Below are positions 42,679 through 51,337 of a stretch of DNA of 64,000 bases, in pieces. Below the pieces are notes generated by a model. It had not been told where the DNA came from. It made no database searches and saw nothing but the letters and a program-made list of their open reading frames with translations. A program made the translations under genes and the position numbers. This DNA is from JANPJV01 sp031425695 (lineage in GTDB: Bacteria; Pseudomonadota; Gammaproteobacteria; Xanthomonadales; SZUA-5): positions 1-64,000 of the forward strand of contig JANPJV010000021.1 in the NCBI GenBank assembly GCA_031425695.1. Reading direction: 5' to 3'. Numbering within the stretch: the stretch's first letter is position 1; each line of letters starts with the position of its first letter.

Positions 42679-43683
42679 GTGAATTCGATCATCCTCAAGA
42701 GCCGGTCACCTGCACCTGGCCAGCCGTTGTTGAGTGTCGTCGTGCCCGCATTCAACGAGCAGGAGGTCATCACCGAGGCGGCGCGAAGGCTGCTCGCGGC
42801 CTGTGGGCCATATCTCGACGCCGGGGTCGAGATCATCTTCATCGATGACGGCTCGCGCGATGCCACCTGGCCGATGCTCGTCCGGCTCGCAGATGAGGCG
42901 CCGCAGTTCATTGCCGTCAGGCTTTCGCGCAACTTCGGGCACCAACTGGCACTCACGGCCGGGCTCGAGGTGTGCACCGGCCAGCGCATCCTGATGATCG
43001 ATGCCGACCTGCAGGACCCGCCGGAATTGCTCCCCGAGATGATGGCGCTGATGGATCAGGGTGCCGATGTCGTATACGGGCGGCGCATCGAGCGCAAAGG
43101 CGAGACCCTGTTCAAGCGCGTGACCGCAAGCATGTTCTACCGGGTCCTGAACCGCATGACCGACGTCGACATTCCGCAGGAAGTGGGCGATTTCCGCCTG
43201 GTGAGCCGGCAGGTGCTGGATTCGCTGCGCGCGTTGCCCGAACAGCATCGCTTCGTGCGCGGGATGGTGTCCTGGCTGGGCTTCACGCAAGTGGCGTTTC
43301 CCTATGTCCGCCAGGAGCGCTTTGCCGGCACGACCAAATATCCGCTGCGCAGGATGCTGCGTCTCGCAGTCGATGCGATCACCGGCTTCTCGACCATCCC
43401 ACTGCGCGCGAGCCTGTGGTTGTCTGGCCTCGGCTTCCTCACCGCGATTGCCGTGACCGTCTACGCGCTGGTGTCCTGGCTGTTCTTCGATGCGGTGCGT
43501 GGCTGGGCCAGCCTCACCGTCGTGGTGGCCTTGTTCGCGTCGGCGCAGCTCTTGTGCCTGGGGATCCTCGGCGAGTACGTCGGCCGCATGTTCGTCGAGG
43601 TCAAGGCGCGGCCGCTGGCGATCATTCGCGAGATCGTAGGCGCCTCGGCGCTGGCGGTCGAAGAGCGGAAGCCGCGCGAGTGA
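42679..43683 (+). CDS. gtrB: Polyprenyl-phosphate glycosyltransferase (GtrB-like, GT2 with two membrane helices)
   Basis: GTG 42679, one base after the acyltransferase stop, gives 334 residues. LLSVVVPAFNEQEVI, VEIIFIDDGSRDAT, LSRNFGHQLALTAGL, ILMIDADLQDPPELLPEM, VVYGRRIERKGETLFKR, GDFRLVSRQV and AGTTKYPLRRMLRLAVDAITGFSTIPLR are diagnostic of GtrB/DPM1-type enzymes. Two C-terminal membrane helices end in LGILGEYVGRMFVEVKARP. It would load a sugar (typically glucose) onto undecaprenyl phosphate. The following genes encode membrane glycosyltransferases and GtrA, forming a Gtr modification module. Confidence 0.9.
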   Translation: MNSIILKSRSPAPGQPLLSVVVPAFNEQEVITEAARRLLAACGPYLDAGVEIIFIDDGSRDATWPMLVRLADEAPQFIAVRLSRNFGHQLALTAGLEVCTGQRILMIDADLQDPPELLPEMMALMDQGADVVYGRRIERKGETLFKRVTASMFYRVLNRMTDVDIPQEVGDFRLVSRQVLDSLRALPEQHRFVRGMVSWLGFTQVAFPYVRQERFAGTTKYPLRRMLRLAVDAITGFSTIPLRASLWLSGLGFLTAIAVTVYALVSWLFFDAVRGWASLTVVVALFASAQLLCLGILGEYVGRMFVEVKARPLAIIREIVGASALAVEERKPRE

Positions 43684-45146
43684 ATGAGCGGCTCATGCGC
43701 GGCCGCGAATGGGTGCTGCACCATCCACTCGCGAGCGCCGTCGTGCTGGTGCTGTTCGCGCGCCTCGCCTTCCTGTCCGGGAACGGGGTGTCGCTCGACG
43801 ATCTCAAGTACTTCGACAGCCTGCCACCGAAAGAATTCCTGCTGTCCCAGGGACGCTTTGGCTGGCTGCTCGCCGACCGGCTGTTTTATTCGCTTGGCAT
43901 GGCCGGACCATATTGGTATGTGCATGCCAGCGTAGTGGGGTGCGCCTTGCTTGCCGTCTCGGGGGCCACGCTCGCACGGCTGGCGCTGCTCGACGCGGAT
44001 CGGCGTTACTCGACTGCGGCGATTGCGGCCGGTGTGTTGTTTGCGGTGCATCCCTTTCATGCCGAGGCCCTGAGCTTTCGCGAGGCCTTCCCGTTCTACG
44101 CACTGGCGATTGCCTGCGGCACCGCGGGCCTGCTGGTGCTTGAGCGCGCGCACTCGCTGTGGCGCTGGCTTGCGGGAGCAGCGCTGATCACGCTGGCGAT
44201 CAGCATCTACCAACTGGTGTTGAACGTGCTCGCCGTCGTGCTGCTGTTCCGGATGATGGCCGAGCTTGGTTCCGGCACGCGTTTGCACGAGCTGACGACA
44301 CGGCGTCCACTGATCAGCATGCTCGGCGGCTGTGTGCTCGGCACGCTGGTATTCCTGGTGGCGATGAAGCTCATCGTGGTGGTGCTCGGGATCACCCCCG
44401 ACAGTCGCGCGCAGCCCCTGCCACTGGCCAACCTCCCGCACCGGGCCACTGAGCTGGTTGCCACGGTGTCGTCATTGGTGCGTTTTCAGCAATTGTTCCC
44501 CGCACCGTTACTGAGCGCTCTTCTGATGCTGCTCGCCGCCATCGGCAGCATTCGGGTGATCGCTGCCGGCGCAGGATGGCCGGCTCGCGGAGCCATCCTT
44601 CTGCTCTTGCTGCTGGTGCCGTTTGCGGCCATCGGCGTCGTCGGCGCCGGTGCCGTGTTCTGGCCGGCTCCGCGGACGCTGGTTGGCTTCGCCTTCGCCA
44701 CCGGCATGCTGGTGGCTCTTGCCGGCCGCGGGTCTCCGACGCGTCTGGCAACCCCGGCACTCGCGGCGCTGGGCGTGGTCTATGCAGCGTTCTGTGTCAT
44801 CGGCGATACGGTCGCCTTCGACCAGGGCCGAGTGAATTCGCGTGATCGCCATGTCGCTGCGTTGATCGATAACCGCGCCGGCGCGCTCGGAGCGCGCAGG
44901 ATCGCCTTCGTCGGTCACTGGCAGCACGGGCCGAATGTGCGCACGCGCAGCGGGGACATGAGCCTGTCAGCGTTTGCGATTCAATGGTCACGCGCGCCTG
45001 CGTTGACTGAATACACCGGCCGCGCCTGGGAAGTCGTCGACGCGTCTGCGCGACCAGACTGGACCGACCGCTGCAAGCAACTCGGAAAGTGGCCACATGC
45101 CACCGCGGTCTTCTCCGATGCGGATACGGCTGTCATTTGCCTGTGA
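43680..45146 (+). CDS. Integral membrane glycosyltransferase of the Gtr type
   Basis: GTG 43680 (GTGA overlap) gives 488 residues; ATG 43695 is an alternative. Multiple membrane segments and a first loop GVSLDDLKYFDSLPPKEFLLSQGRFGWLLADRLFY, with acidic DD shortly after the first helix, match O-antigen glucosyltransferase (GtrII-like) proteins with a conserved acidic first periplasmic loop. It would use undecaprenyl-phosphoryl sugar from the GtrB protein and attach it to the glycan in the periplasm. These serotype-converting proteins diverge rapidly, so exact specificity is unknown. Confidence 0.75.
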   Translation: MNERLMRGREWVLHHPLASAVVLVLFARLAFLSGNGVSLDDLKYFDSLPPKEFLLSQGRFGWLLADRLFYSLGMAGPYWYVHASVVGCALLAVSGATLARLALLDADRRYSTAAIAAGVLFAVHPFHAEALSFREAFPFYALAIACGTAGLLVLERAHSLWRWLAGAALITLAISIYQLVLNVLAVVLLFRMMAELGSGTRLHELTTRRPLISMLGGCVLGTLVFLVAMKLIVVVLGITPDSRAQPLPLANLPHRATELVATVSSLVRFQQLFPAPLLSALLMLLAAIGSIRVIAAGAGWPARGAILLLLLLVPFAAIGVVGAGAVFWPAPRTLVGFAFATGMLVALAGRGSPTRLATPALAALGVVYAAFCVIGDTVAFDQGRVNSRDRHVAALIDNRAGALGARRIAFVGHWQHGPNVRTRSGDMSLSAFAIQWSRAPALTEYTGRAWEVVDASARPDWTDRCKQLGKWPHATAVFSDADTAVICL

Positions 45147-46552
45147 CTTTCCGGCCCGGCTCGTGGTTCTGGGGTTTCTTCGTTGCACTGCTCTTGCGCG
45201 CGGCGCTGCTGGCACCGGTCGCGCTGTCGACGCCGATCTATCTGGTCGGGGATTTCAATACGGATTATTTGCCGCGTGCGCATTACCTCGCGACTCATGG
45301 CCGGCTCCCGACTGCCAGCGAACTCCCACTCGATTTCTACCTGCGCCCACCGGCCTACAGCGTCGTGCTGGCGCCTTTTGCCGCCGCAGGCCTTGGCGAC
45401 CACGAAATCGGCAAGGCGGGCAGGGGGCTCAACCTGCTGGTGGAAACGCTGTGCCTGGCGCTATTGCTGTGGATGGCGCTACGGGTAACGACGCGGACCA
45501 GCCTGCGGCTAGCGTTTGCGCTGCTCCTGCTCATCCAGCCGTTTACTTCAAGCCTGCTGTTATTGCCGGGGCCGGACGTGCTGCTCATGGGCACGCTCAC
45601 GGCAGCACTCGCGCTGTTGCTGCGGCGGGCAATGAGCGAGCACCCGTCACGCGGAGCCGGCGCCGCGCTGGCCTTCGGCACGCTGGTCGCGCTCTCGATC
45701 TTGCTGCGCGCCGAAATGGTGGTGCTGGGCGGGCTGCTGATCCCGATCTGGTGCTGGCTCGAGCTTCGCGATCGAAATTTTCGCCCGCTTGAGCTCGGCG
45801 CTTTGATGCTCCCGTTCATGGGTGCGATCGCGCTCAATATCGGTTACAGCCTGCATGTCCAGGAACGCTGGAACCTATGGTCCGGCGGGCAAGCCCGCTT
45901 CACCAATCGCCCGGAGATCGTGTGGCTGCGGTCGTGGTACGGGGATGAGAGCAGCAAGACCAATATTGGCTGGTACTGGTATCGCGGAGAGCACCTCGAT
46001 CCCAGTTACGTGCCGACAGCGGCCTTGCGCGGTGCGGGCGATGCGCAGCTCCTCGCCGGCGTCCTGGCACATGCGGCCGCAGCCGGTACGCGAACGGCGG
46101 TCCCTTTCGAGCCCTTGCGCGAGCTCGCCGAGCGCAATCGTCGCGAAGCACCCTTGGACTTCCATCTCGGCATCCCGGCGGATCATGCGTTCTCGATGTG
46201 GCGTGACCTTCCCGTGCCGGAGGCCTGGCGCTCGGCCTGGCATGCGCTCAACTGGCGCATGCCGAAGCTTGTTCAGATTGGGCTGCAACTCGTGCTGCTG
46301 GTCGGGATCGTGGCGGCACTCCTCGGCGCCTCGTTGCGCAGCGGCGGGCGGCTCCGTCTGCTCATTGCATTGGTTGCGGTGGTGGTCGTTACCCGCACGG
46401 GGCTGTTTGCCGCGACCATCAACATGCCGGAGAGCCGCTACATGGTGCCGGTGGTCCCGGCAGCCCTGCTGCTGGCCTTCCTTGGCTGGGCCTGGCTGAT
46501 CGATCGTCCCCGCGCCGTGCCGCGCCCGCTTGCCGAGACGTCGTCCGCATGA
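45143..46552 (+). CDS. Polytopic membrane protein, probable GT-C glycosyltransferase
   Basis: GTG 45143 (GTGA overlap) gives 469 residues. The first loop VGDFNTDYLPRAHYLATHGRLP, with acidic D residues after the first helix, then FYLRPPAYSVVLAPF, recalls GT-C enzymes of the ArnT/PMT/GtrII type. About nine membrane helices and a large soluble loop (~230-370 residues) follow, ending in TINMPESRYMVPVVPAALLLAF, a pattern (x-x-x-RYxxP) common in that superfamily. Sits between a Gtr-type enzyme and GtrA, so a second lipid-linked sugar transferase is inferred. Confidence 0.72.
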   Translation: MTFRPGSWFWGFFVALLLRAALLAPVALSTPIYLVGDFNTDYLPRAHYLATHGRLPTASELPLDFYLRPPAYSVVLAPFAAAGLGDHEIGKAGRGLNLLVETLCLALLLWMALRVTTRTSLRLAFALLLLIQPFTSSLLLLPGPDVLLMGTLTAALALLLRRAMSEHPSRGAGAALAFGTLVALSILLRAEMVVLGGLLIPIWCWLELRDRNFRPLELGALMLPFMGAIALNIGYSLHVQERWNLWSGGQARFTNRPEIVWLRSWYGDESSKTNIGWYWYRGEHLDPSYVPTAALRGAGDAQLLAGVLAHAAAAGTRTAVPFEPLRELAERNRREAPLDFHLGIPADHAFSMWRDLPVPEAWRSAWHALNWRMPKLVQIGLQLVLLVGIVAALLGASLRSGGRLRLLIALVAVVVVTRTGLFAATINMPESRYMVPVVPAALLLAFLGWAWLIDRPRAVPRPLAETSSA

Positions 46553-46962
46553 AACGTCAAGGCTTGCGGTACCTCATCGTCGGCGGCGCCAATACACTCG
46601 GCAGCTATCTGCTTTACTGCCTGCTGCTGCTGTGGATCGGGCCGCAGCCGGCCTGGCTCACTAGCTATGCGATCAGCATGTTGGCCGGCTATGTCGCCCA
46701 TTCGCGCCTGGTATTCGATGCGCAACTGGGGGCGCGACCTGCGCTCGGCTACATCGGGCTGCAGTTCTTGATGTATTTCCTGAGCAGCGGTGTGCTTGCA
46801 GTAGGGCTGCACTACAGGCTCGACCCGCGCATCGCCGCTGCCGTAACGATCGCCATCACCGTTCCGATTTCCTTCTTGCTCTCACGATGGCTGTTGGCGG
46901 CAAGAGCGTCGTCGAGGACTGCGAGCACGGAAGCAGACAAAACCAACCTGGAAATGAAATGA
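46549..46962 (+). CDS. gtrA: GtrA-family flippase protein
   Basis: ATG 46549 (ATGA overlap) gives 137 residues with four membrane helices: LRYLIVGGANTLGSYLLYCLLLLW, SYAISMLAGYVAHSRLVF, LGYIGLQFLMYFLSSGVLAVGL and VTIAITVPISFLLSRW. The start R(F/Y)LIVGG.NT is the GtrA signature. GtrA proteins are thought to flip undecaprenyl-phosphoryl glucose to the periplasm. It completes the GtrB-transferase-GtrA set of this cluster. Confidence 0.88.
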   Translation: MKRQGLRYLIVGGANTLGSYLLYCLLLLWIGPQPAWLTSYAISMLAGYVAHSRLVFDAQLGARPALGYIGLQFLMYFLSSGVLAVGLHYRLDPRIAAAVTIAITVPISFLLSRWLLAARASSRTASTEADKTNLEMK

Positions 46963-48068
46963 AAACGGCATTGATCACCGGCGTGACCGGGCAAGATGGT
47001 TCTTACCTGGCGGAGCTGCTGCTGCACAAGGGTTACATGGTCCACGGCATCAAGCGACGCGCCTCGCTGTTCAATACTGAGCGCGTTGATCACCTCTACC
47101 AGGATCCGCACGAATCCAACCGGCGCTTCATCCTGCACTACGGGGACCTGACCGATGCAACAAACCTGATTCGCATCGTCCAGCAGGTGCAGCCAGACGA
47201 GATCTACAACCTGGGCGCGCAAAGCCATGTTGCCGTGTCTTTCGAAAGCCCGGAGTACACCGCCAACAGCGATGCGCTGGGCACGCTGCGGCTGCTCGAA
47301 GCAATCCGCATCCTGAAGCTCGAGCGCAAGACCCGGATCTACCAGGCGTCCACCTCGGAGATGTTCGGCAAGGTCCAGGAAACCCCGCAACGCGAGACCA
47401 CGCCTTTCTATCCGCGCTCTCCCTACGGTGCGGCCAAGGTCTATGCCTACTGGATCACGGTCAACTACCGCGAGGCCTATGGGCTGTTCGCCTGCAACGG
47501 CATTCTCTTCAATCACGAATCGCCCCTGCGCGGCGAAACGTTCGTAACCCGCAAGATCACGCGCGCGCTGGCGCGCATTCACCTCGGTCTGCAGGACTGC
47601 CTGTACCTCGGAAACTTGAATGCGTTGCGCGACTGGGGGCACGCGCGCGATTTCGTCGAGGCGCAGTGGCTGATGCTCCAGCAGGATGTGGCCGAGGATT
47701 TCGTGATTGCGACTGGCCTCCAGCATTCGGTGCGCGACTTTGTCGTGCGCGCGGCGCGAGAGCTCGGCATCGAGATCGAATGGAGCGGTGCCGATGGTGA
47801 TGAGCTTGGTGTCGTTGCCTCAGTGACAGGGGACAGCAGCGTTCGTGTTGGGCAGCGCATTGTTGCTGTCGACCCACGCTACCGCCGGCCTTCCGAGGTC
47901 GAGACCTTGCTCGGCGACCCCAGCAAGGCGCGCGAACGCCTGGGCTGGACCCCGAAAACGAGCTTCACCGAGCTGGTCGCGGAAATGATGCGTGAGGACC
48001 TCAAGCTGGCACAGCGCGACGCGCTCGTGCGCGGTGCCGGATTCCGGGCGTTCGATCACCATGAGTGA
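46959..48068 (+). CDS. gmd: GDP-mannose 4,6-dehydratase
   Basis: ATG 46959 (ATGA overlap; CCTGGAAATGAA precedes) gives 369 residues. KTALITGVTGQDGSYLAELLL (NADP site), MVHGIKRRASLFNTERVDHLY, SEMFGKVQETPQ, SPYGAAKVYAYWITVNYREAYG (YxxxK) and NHESPLRGETFVTRKITRA are the Gmd hallmarks. Converts GDP-D-mannose to GDP-4-keto-6-deoxymannose. It is followed by GDP-fucose synthase, so GDP-L-fucose is the expected product. No manA/manB/manC lies within the window. Confidence 0.96.
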   Translation: MKTALITGVTGQDGSYLAELLLHKGYMVHGIKRRASLFNTERVDHLYQDPHESNRRFILHYGDLTDATNLIRIVQQVQPDEIYNLGAQSHVAVSFESPEYTANSDALGTLRLLEAIRILKLERKTRIYQASTSEMFGKVQETPQRETTPFYPRSPYGAAKVYAYWITVNYREAYGLFACNGILFNHESPLRGETFVTRKITRALARIHLGLQDCLYLGNLNALRDWGHARDFVEAQWLMLQQDVAEDFVIATGLQHSVRDFVVRAARELGIEIEWSGADGDELGVVASVTGDSSVRVGQRIVAVDPRYRRPSEVETLLGDPSKARERLGWTPKTSFTELVAEMMREDLKLAQRDALVRGAGFRAFDHHE

Positions 48069-49017
48069 GCGAGTTGCTGTTTCCGCGGAGCGCATCTTCG
48101 TCGCCGGCCACAAGGGCCTCGTTGGTTCCGCCCTGCTGCGGTGCTGGCAGCGCAATTCGGTTGACACGGTGCTGACCGCAGACCGCGCGGAGCTCGATTT
48201 GCGCGATGGCGCTGCGGTGCGCAGTTGGTTCGAGGAACAGCGTCCCACGCGCGTGATCCTGGCGGCCGCACGCGTCGGCGGCATCCACGCGAACAGCCAT
48301 TTCCCGGCCGAATTCATTCACGACAATCTCGTCATCCAAACCAATGTCATCGATGCCGCCTGGCGCTACGGCGTGCGCAAGCTGCTGTTTCTCGGATCCT
48401 CGTGCATCTACCCGAAGTTCGCGCCGCAACCGATGCGTGAGGAGTACCTGCTTACCGGCGCACTCGAACCCACCAACGAGTGGTATGCCGTCGCCAAGAT
48501 CGCCGGCATCAAGCTTTGCCAGGCCTACCGCCGGCAATATGGATTCGACGCGATCTGTGCGATGCCGACCAATCTGTACGGTCCGGGCGACAACTTCCAC
48601 CCAGAGAATTCGCATGTCCTGCCGGCCCTGGTGCGCCGCTTCCATGAGGCGCATGCGCGTGGCGATGAGGCGGTCACGATGTGGGGGACCGGAACGCCGC
48701 GGCGCGAGTTCCTGCATGTAGACGACCTGGCCGACGCTTGCCGCTATTTGCTGGACCACTACAGCGAGGAGGAAATCATCAACGTGGGCGTCGGCACGGA
48801 CGTGTCTATTCTCGAGCTCGCTCAACTGATTGCTCACACCGTAGGTTTTTCGGGTGAGATCTTGACCGATCCGACCAAGCCCGACGGCACGCCACGCAAG
48901 TTGCTGGATGTCTCGCGCCTGGCGACGCGCGGCTGGCGCGCGCAGATTTCCCTTGAAGAGGGGGTCGCAAGCACCTATCGCTGGTTTCTCGAGCATCAGG
49001 GAGAAACGCGCGGATGA
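48061..49017 (+). CDS. fcl: GDP-L-fucose synthase
   Basis: ATG 48061 overlaps gmd by 8 bases and gives 318 residues. RIFVAGHKGLVGSALLR is the NADP loop. AAARVGGIHAN, FLGSSCIYPKFAPQPMREEYLLTG (Ser-Ser-Cys), NEWYAVAKIAGIKLCQAYRRQYG (YxxxK), LYGPGDNFHPENSHVLPALVRRF and GTPRREFLHVDD follow; Cys and His in these blocks are the epimerase residues. Catalyses 3,5-epimerisation and 4-reduction to GDP-L-fucose. Complete by family length. Confidence 0.95.
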   Translation: MSERVAVSAERIFVAGHKGLVGSALLRCWQRNSVDTVLTADRAELDLRDGAAVRSWFEEQRPTRVILAAARVGGIHANSHFPAEFIHDNLVIQTNVIDAAWRYGVRKLLFLGSSCIYPKFAPQPMREEYLLTGALEPTNEWYAVAKIAGIKLCQAYRRQYGFDAICAMPTNLYGPGDNFHPENSHVLPALVRRFHEAHARGDEAVTMWGTGTPRREFLHVDDLADACRYLLDHYSEEEIINVGVGTDVSILELAQLIAHTVGFSGEILTDPTKPDGTPRKLLDVSRLATRGWRAQISLEEGVASTYRWFLEHQGETRG

Positions 49018-49988
49018 GAGTGCTCGTCTGCGGTGGTGCTGGCTATATCGGTTCGCACATGGTGCGGCGGCTGCAATCCGAGGGCTGCGAAGTCGTGGTT
49101 TTCGATGATTTTTCGACCGGGCATCGCGAAGCCCTGGAAGGCGTTGCCGTGGTCGAGGGAACACTGTTGTCCGCCGCTGACCTCGAGCGTGCGTTCGCCC
49201 ACGGCAGCTTCGACGCGGCCATGCATTTTTGCGCGCACGCGTTGGTCGCCGAGTCGGTCGCGAACCCGTACGCCTACTACCAGAACAACGTCGTCGGCAC
49301 GCTCGAGTTGTTGATGGCGTTACGCCGCCATCGAGTAGAACGTCTGATCTTTTCCTCGACCTGCGCGATCTTTGGCGTGCCCGAGTCCGCAAGGATCGAT
49401 GAAGGCCATCCAAAGGCTCCGATCAATCCGTACGGCGCGAGCAAATTGATGTGTGAGCGGATGCTGGCGGACGCGTGGCCCGCGTACGGGCTGCAATCCG
49501 TCGCCTTGCGTTACTTCAACGCGGCCGGCGCCGCGCTCGACGCCCGCATTGGCGAATCTCACCAGCCCGAGACTCACTTGATCCCGAATGTGCTGAATGC
49601 AGCACTTGGGCGCGGAGCAGTCCTGAAGGTCTTCGGCAGCGACTACCCAACCGCCGACGGCACCTGCGTCCGCGATTACGTCCACGTACTGGATCTGGTA
49701 GATGCGCACTGGCGCGCCCTGGGCTGGCTGGCATCCAATCCTGGCCACCATGCCTTCAATCTTGGCAGCGAGCACGGCTTCAGCGTGCTCGAAGTGCTCG
49801 ATGGTGCGGCCGCTCTGATCGGCAAATCCATAACCCATGAGCTCTGCGAACGCCGCGCTGGCGACCCGCCGGTGCTGGTAGCCGACAGCGCGCGGGCGCG
49901 CGGTGCACTCGGCTGGCAGGCGCGCCATTCAGACCTGGAGAGCATCCTCGCAAGCGCGCTCGCCTGGCATCGGGGGCAATCTTATTGA
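49014..49988 (+). CDS. galE: UDP-glucose 4-epimerase
   Basis: ATG 49014 (ATGA overlap) gives 324 residues. RVLVCGGAGYIGSHMVRRL, VVFDDFSTGH, MHFCAHALVAESVANPYAYYQNNVVGTLELL, IFSSTCAIFG and INPYGASKLMCERM (YxxxK), then LRYFNAAGA and VRDYVHVLDL, are the GalE pattern. Interconverts UDP-Glc/UDP-Gal, possibly with GlcNAc/GalNAc. Provides galactose donors for the transferases of the locus. Confidence 0.93.
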   Translation: MRVLVCGGAGYIGSHMVRRLQSEGCEVVVFDDFSTGHREALEGVAVVEGTLLSAADLERAFAHGSFDAAMHFCAHALVAESVANPYAYYQNNVVGTLELLMALRRHRVERLIFSSTCAIFGVPESARIDEGHPKAPINPYGASKLMCERMLADAWPAYGLQSVALRYFNAAGAALDARIGESHQPETHLIPNVLNAALGRGAVLKVFGSDYPTADGTCVRDYVHVLDLVDAHWRALGWLASNPGHHAFNLGSEHGFSVLEVLDGAAALIGKSITHELCERRAGDPPVLVADSARARGALGWQARHSDLESILASALAWHRGQSY

Positions 49989-50090
49989 CGCTTCATGGCT
50001 TGCGAACACAGACCATCAGGCGCAATCTGTGCAGAGTCCGGGCCTGCGGCCAGCACTGGACGAATTCTTGATCATCAGCCAGGGGGCAAA

Positions 50091-51155
50091 TTGATCGGTT
50101 GGGCTGCATTTTTAGGGGCGACGTTTGCCTGCGCGCTGACGGTTGCCTTGCTCATTCGATGGGCAGGTAGCCTTGGCCTCGTTGATCATCCGACGGAGCG
50201 CAAGGACCATAGCCATCCGATTCCCGTCGTCGGTGGAGTCGGCATCCTCATCGGACTGCTGGTCGGATTTTCCGTAGTCGGTGCCATTTCGCCGCCGGTT
50301 TCTGCACTGCTGAGCGCGGGAGCGCTGCTCATCTGCATCGGTGTGGTGGATGACCTTCGCGACGTCCACTGGATGCCGCGCATCTTCGTTCAGATCCTTT
50401 CTGGCCTGATTCTGGTCGTGCTTGGCGGCGTGGTGCTGCTCCGAATGGGGCGTACCGACGCGGTCGTGGATCTGGCCCTGGGAATGGCAGCGGTGCCATT
50501 CACGTTGTTTGCGGTTGTCGGGCTGATCAATGCCGTCAACATGGTCGATGGGCTCGACGGCCTGGCGGGAGTGCTCACCTTGAGCAGTCTCGCCATCATG
50601 GCGGTGTTTGCGCAGATTGCCGGGAATTCGGCGCTGCAGGTCGATTTGTTGATTTGCATCGGCGCCGTCTTCGCGTTCCTGATCTTCAACCTGCGCTTTC
50701 CCGGAAGGCTTCGGGCACATGCCTTCCTGGGCAATGGCGGTAGTGCATTTCTTGGGCTGATGCTGGCGTGGGCTGCGGTCCGTCTGTCCCACGAAGGGCC
50801 GATGCCGACGACGCCGGCGCTCGCGCCCTGGCTGGTTGCCGTTCCCATACTCGATTGCCTCGGCTTGATCGCGCGGCGCTTGCACTCCAGGCGTTCACCA
50901 TTTGCGGCCGATCGTAATCATCTGCATCACCTGCTGCTCGACCGCGGCCTGACGGTCAGCCAGGTAGTGACGACCTGCGTCGCCTTGCACCTCGCCCTCG
51001 CAGGAATTGGCGTGGCGCTCGCGGTGGCGGGCACGCCCGACTGGGCCTTGATTGCCGCCTTCGTCGGAATCCTGGGAATTTACGGCAACATAACGACGCG
51101 CCTGGACTCCTCCCACGAGCGACTTGGCTTCATGCATGCGCCGAGGCCGGGCTGA
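50091..51155 (+). CDS. WecA/MraY-type undecaprenyl-phosphate sugar-1-phosphate transferase
   Basis: TTG 50091 is preceded by AGGGGGCAAA, a good ribosome-binding site, and gives 354 residues; ATG 49995 in the same frame adds a hydrophilic leader without family likeness. About ten membrane segments carry VDHPTERKDHSHPIPVVGGVGI, CIGVVDDLRDVHWMP (DDxxD), LINAVNMVDGLDGLAG (NMxDGxDGL), AFLGNGGSAFLG and FAADRNHLHHLLLDRG (HxHHLL). The usual FLGDxGS aspartate is asparagine here. Such enzymes start lipid-linked glycan synthesis by transferring a HexNAc-1-phosphate to undecaprenyl phosphate. Last gene of the main operon. Confidence 0.9.
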   Translation: MIGWAAFLGATFACALTVALLIRWAGSLGLVDHPTERKDHSHPIPVVGGVGILIGLLVGFSVVGAISPPVSALLSAGALLICIGVVDDLRDVHWMPRIFVQILSGLILVVLGGVVLLRMGRTDAVVDLALGMAAVPFTLFAVVGLINAVNMVDGLDGLAGVLTLSSLAIMAVFAQIAGNSALQVDLLICIGAVFAFLIFNLRFPGRLRAHAFLGNGGSAFLGLMLAWAAVRLSHEGPMPTTPALAPWLVAVPILDCLGLIARRLHSRRSPFAADRNHLHHLLLDRGLTVSQVVTTCVALHLALAGIGVALAVAGTPDWALIAAFVGILGIYGNITTRLDSSHERLGFMHAPRPG

Positions 51156-51337
51156 ACGCCATGGAAGAATTGCAACACTTGTCCACATCACCGTACGCGA
51201 CGGCGCACGGGCGCTTCAACAAGGGCTTGGGCGAGAGTGGTAGCCAAGATTCGCAAGAAAACACCTGCTTTATCTTGATTGCCGCCGACGCTTCCAATAA
51301 GTTAACTGCCAGCTGTCAACCGACGAAGAGAATCAAA

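Noticed and set aside
49995..50090. N-terminal extension of the WecA-like protein from ATG 49995
   Set aside because: The segment is hydrophilic and unlike the family, while TTG 50091 has an AGGGGG ribosome-binding site and begins at the first membrane segment.
50736..50743. GGCGGTAG, identical to the core of the E. coli ops pause element
   Set aside because: It lies within the conserved GNGGS-coding part of the WecA-like gene at the end of the operon, not in a leader; chance match.
51275..51303. Possible promoter TTGATT-17-TAAGTT before the C25 peptidase gene
   Set aside because: Only 4/6 and 3/6 matches to consensus; the gap is AT-richer than the surroundings, but this is not enough to call it.
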